A stretch of DNA of 64,000 nt from Pseudoblastomonas marina. GTDB taxonomy: Bacteria; Pseudomonadota; Alphaproteobacteria; Sphingomonadales; Sphingomonadaceae. Every line of letters starts with the position of its first letter. The stretch's first letter is position 1. The notes beneath the pieces are model-generated. The model saw only the letters and a program-made list of their open reading frames with translations, had not been told where the DNA came from and ran no database searches. The DNA lies in contig NZ_BMID01000001.1 of NCBI RefSeq assembly GCF_014641655.1, forward strand, positions 372,001 through 436,000, in the 5' to 3' direction. This document shows positions 61,662 to 64,000 of this stretch, piece after piece. The position numbers and the translations under genes are program-made.

Positions 61662-63172
61662 ACCAGTTCCCGCCGGAGCAACCTCCCCTCGAGGCCGAGG
61701 GGCGCGCCGAAATGACCGCGCTCGCCAAGGGCGGGCGAACCAACTTCTTCGGCTTCGTGCTGCGCCTGATCGCGCGCATCCCATTCCTCTACATCGCCGC
61801 GAACTGGTACGGCCCGGCCGAGCTGGGGCGGTTCGCCTCGGCGCTGGTGCTGGCCGAATTCGCCGCCATGCTCGCGACGATGGGCGAGAAGCGCGGTCTC
61901 GCCCAGCGGCTGACCGACGGCGAAGGGCCCGAATCCAACATCGTGTATGACGGGTTGTTGCTGTCCCTGATCGTCAGCGCGGTGTTCGCCGGCGTGCTGT
62001 GGCTGGTGCCGCAACCGATGTTCCCCTCGGGCGAGTACAGCCGGATCGACCGGTTGGTGGTGCTCGCGATCCCCGCCATCGCGCTGACCGAGATCCTGCT
62101 CGCGGCGCAGGCCTACAAGTTCGACATCGCGACCACCGTCCGCTCTCGCGCGATCGTCGAACCGTGGGCGATCTCGATCCTCGCGCTCGTGTTCTACTAC
62201 CAGATCCCCGACGAGGGGCTGATGCTGGCCTTCCTCGCCAGCGTCTACGCCGCGCTGCTGACCGCGCTGTGGCCGTTCCTGCGGACCTATGGCCTCCCGA
62301 AGGGCTGGCTTCCGCATCCGGTCACGATGGGGCGGATCGTGGTGCGCGGCCTGCCGCTCGCGGGCGCGGACGCGATCGAATGGGGCACGCGCCGGCTCGA
62401 CATCTTCCTGCTCGGGCTGTTCGCTTCGCCGGTGGCGGTCGGCATCTACTACGTCGCGCAGCAGATCGCCTCGCTGCCGCAGAAGCTGAAGCAGAGCTTC
62501 GATCCCGTCCTCGGCCCGGTGATCACCAGGGCGGTGAAGGAGAAGGACTGGAAGCGGATCGCGAGCCAGGTGCGCCAGGTCGCTTTCTGGATCGTCGCCG
62601 CGCAGGCGGGAATCGCGCTGACACTCGGGATCGCGGGCGATTCGCTGATGCGCCTGCTTGGCCCGACCTATCCCTTCGCCACCGCCGCGCTCGCCTTCCT
62701 GCTCGCGGCCGAAGTGGTCGCGGCCCTGGCGGTCACCTCTGAAGCAGCGCTGGTCTATGTCGCGCGCGTGCGCAATTTGTGGCTTTCGGTCACCACGATC
62801 GTGCTCCAGGCGGTGCTGACGATCGCCTTCATGGTGATCGGGCGCAGCTACGGAATGGCGGACGGAGTGCTGGCCGCAGGCGCCGCCTTCGCACTGGTGC
62901 TCGCGCTCGGCTTCGCCTCGATCGCCAAGGGGATCGTGCTGTCGCGGATCCTCGGGGCCTCGGTGAACAATTTCCGCTGGGCGCTGGTCTATGCCGCCGC
63001 GCCCGCGGTGCTGGTCGGCTGGGCGTTCACGGAGGCGCCCGAATGGGGCCGGTTGCTGATCGGTATCCCGGCGGTGCTCGCGGTCTATGCCTGGGTGGTG
63101 TGGAAGCGCGGTTTCACCGAGGACGACCGGATGCTGTTCCGCAAGAACATGGTGCCGCAGGCCGAGGATTAG
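61658..63172 (+). CDS. Polysaccharide biosynthesis (MOP/Wzx-like) flippase
   Basis: 504 residues from a GTG at 61658 that overlaps the gpsA stop. About 12-14 hydrophobic helices alternate with short loops (FFGFVLRLIARIPFLYIAAN, LLLSLIVSAVFAGVLWLVP, IVVRGLPLAGADAIEWGTRR and others), as in O-antigen/polysaccharide exporters of the MOP superfamily. It would move a lipid-linked glycan across the inner membrane. No glycosyltransferase gene is adjacent, so the substrate is unknown. Confidence 0.87.
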   Translation: MNQFPPEQPPLEAEGRAEMTALAKGGRTNFFGFVLRLIARIPFLYIAANWYGPAELGRFASALVLAEFAAMLATMGEKRGLAQRLTDGEGPESNIVYDGLLLSLIVSAVFAGVLWLVPQPMFPSGEYSRIDRLVVLAIPAIALTEILLAAQAYKFDIATTVRSRAIVEPWAISILALVFYYQIPDEGLMLAFLASVYAALLTALWPFLRTYGLPKGWLPHPVTMGRIVVRGLPLAGADAIEWGTRRLDIFLLGLFASPVAVGIYYVAQQIASLPQKLKQSFDPVLGPVITRAVKEKDWKRIASQVRQVAFWIVAAQAGIALTLGIAGDSLMRLLGPTYPFATAALAFLLAAEVVAALAVTSEAALVYVARVRNLWLSVTTIVLQAVLTIAFMVIGRSYGMADGVLAAGAAFALVLALGFASIAKGIVLSRILGASVNNFRWALVYAAAPAVLVGWAFTEAPEWGRLLIGIPAVLAVYAWVVWKRGFTEDDRMLFRKNMVPQAED

Positions 63173-63309
63173 GATCGGAGAGCAGGGCGCATTTCGGACG
63201 CGCTCTGACACCTTTGCCACATTTTGGCCACATTCACAGCCGGTTCACTTCACCGGGCCCAGCCTTCCTTTCATCGCGGGAGAACGATGAGGAAGAAGGA
63301 GTGGGAGAG

Positions 63310-64000
63310 ATGAAAAAGGCGACGAAATTCGCGATTGCGGTGGCAACGATCGCGTTGGTGGCGGGCTGCGCTTCGGGAGACGAGGCGATCGAGGAGGGTG
63401 CCGTCCAGACCGACAGCGCCGGCGTCTACTCGCCGCCGCCACCGCCTCCGGCGATGATGGCCGAACGCGCCGCGATGGCGGTTCCCCCGGTGATCGTGCC
63501 GATGGAAGCCGATAGCGAACGGTACGACGGCGAGGAGGTTTCCCCGGTCAAGCGCGTGGCGGACGAGCCGGTCTCCACCTTCGCGGTCGATGTCGACACC
63601 GGCGCCTACGCCAATACGCGGCGCTACCTGCGCGACGGGCGGCGCCCGCCCAAGGCGGCGGTGCGGACCGAGGAATTCGTCAACTACTTCCGCTACGATT
63701 ACGCCAAGCCGCAGGATCGCTCGACTCCGTTCTCGGTCGCGACTGCGGTCGCGCAGACGCCGTGGAACGAGGATACCCGCCTGCTGCGGATCGGTCTCCA
63801 GGGTTACGACCTGCCCCGCGACCAGCGCCCGGCGGCCAACCTCGTCTTCCTGCTCGACGTGTCGGGTTCGATGAACAGTCCCGACAAGCTGCCGCTGCTC
63901 AAGACCGCGCTCAAAGGACTGGTCGACAACCTTCGCGACGAGGACCGCGTCTCGATCGTGGTCTATGCCGGCGCCGCCGGACTGGCGCTCGATCCGACCA
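63310..64000 (+). CDS. von Willebrand factor A domain lipoprotein, 3' end cut by window edge
   Basis: The first 230 residues are visible from the ATG at 63310 (MKKATKFAIAVATIALVAGC), which has GGGAGAG upstream. The lipobox is VAGC. A Pro-rich stretch (YSPPPPPPAMM) and a YfbK-type N-terminal domain (VSTFAVDVDTGAYANTRRYL, then RTEEFVNYFRYDYA) follow. The MIDAS metal motif VFLLDVSGSMNS lies near residue 190. Proteins of this kind are surface or periplasmic and bind partners through metal; the role is not known. The frame is open at the edge. Confidence 0.85.
   Translation, partial: MKKATKFAIAVATIALVAGCASGDEAIEEGAVQTDSAGVYSPPPPPPAMMAERAAMAVPPVIVPMEADSERYDGEEVSPVKRVADEPVSTFAVDVDTGAYANTRRYLRDGRRPPKAAVRTEEFVNYFRYDYAKPQDRSTPFSVATAVAQTPWNEDTRLLRIGLQGYDLPRDQRPAANLVFLLDVSGSMNSPDKLPLLKTALKGLVDNLRDEDRVSIVVYAGAAGLALDPT

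Overview
The window looks like chromosome from a GC-rich alphaproteobacterium of the sphingomonad/Erythrobacter type. This is an inference from gene content and style: a Pst/Pho cluster with an OprP-like porin and a TonB-dependent receptor, a CheB-CheR-PAS-HWE hybrid kinase, Ku/LigD end joining, and a hemC-hemD-mitofilin-like gene order. I saw no rRNA, tRNA, CRISPR array or insertion sequence.

Left third (1 to about 23.1 kb) is accessory DNA. It opens with a very large RelA/SpoT-domain protein that runs off the window edge. Next come a Vsr-type mismatch endonuclease and a divergent C5-cytosine methyltransferase. Convergent to the methyltransferase is a tightly overlapping four-gene operon: GHKL/MORC-like ATPase, Z1-domain helicase-like ATPase, PD-(D/E)XK nuclease-like protein and AIPR-family protein. 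Together these form a restriction-modification-like defence island. Beyond it lie hypothetical genes, an XRE regulator with a DUF4258/RelE-like partner, a two-gene membrane/coiled-coil cassette, a gene behind a tandem palindromic operator, and a phage-packaging remnant: ParB-methyltransferase, DUF5681 protein and large terminase, with no capsid genes. The block ends in about 170 bp of repeated TTCCCTG-type motifs.

Middle (23.2 to 34.8 kb) is core-like: ligD and ku (bacterial NHEJ), a 1460-residue CheB/CheR/PAS/GAF/HWE-kinase/receiver protein, a Crp-family regulator divergent from a flavin reductase, and acetyl-CoA synthetase.

The phosphate region (34.8 to 49.1 kb) holds an OprP-like porin and pstS-pstC-pstA-pstB-phoU-phoB on the minus strand, a lipoprotein and TonB-dependent receptor on the plus strand, and an atypical winged-helix regulator plus phoR on the minus strand. 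Three good Pho boxes (7-bp repeats at 11-bp spacing) precede pstS, the porin and the lipoprotein. The porin, lipoprotein and receptor are therefore probably Pho-controlled outer-membrane uptake parts that feed the Pst transporter.

Right part (49.1 to 64 kb): acyl-CoA dehydrogenase and a KASIII-type synthase, a stand-alone receiver, a DsbD-like reductase, a lipoprotein phosphatase overlapping a UbiH-type monooxygenase, the hemC-hemD-mitofilin-like operon, tsaD-gpsA-flippase with stop/start overlaps, and the start of a von Willebrand-domain lipoprotein cut by the window edge.
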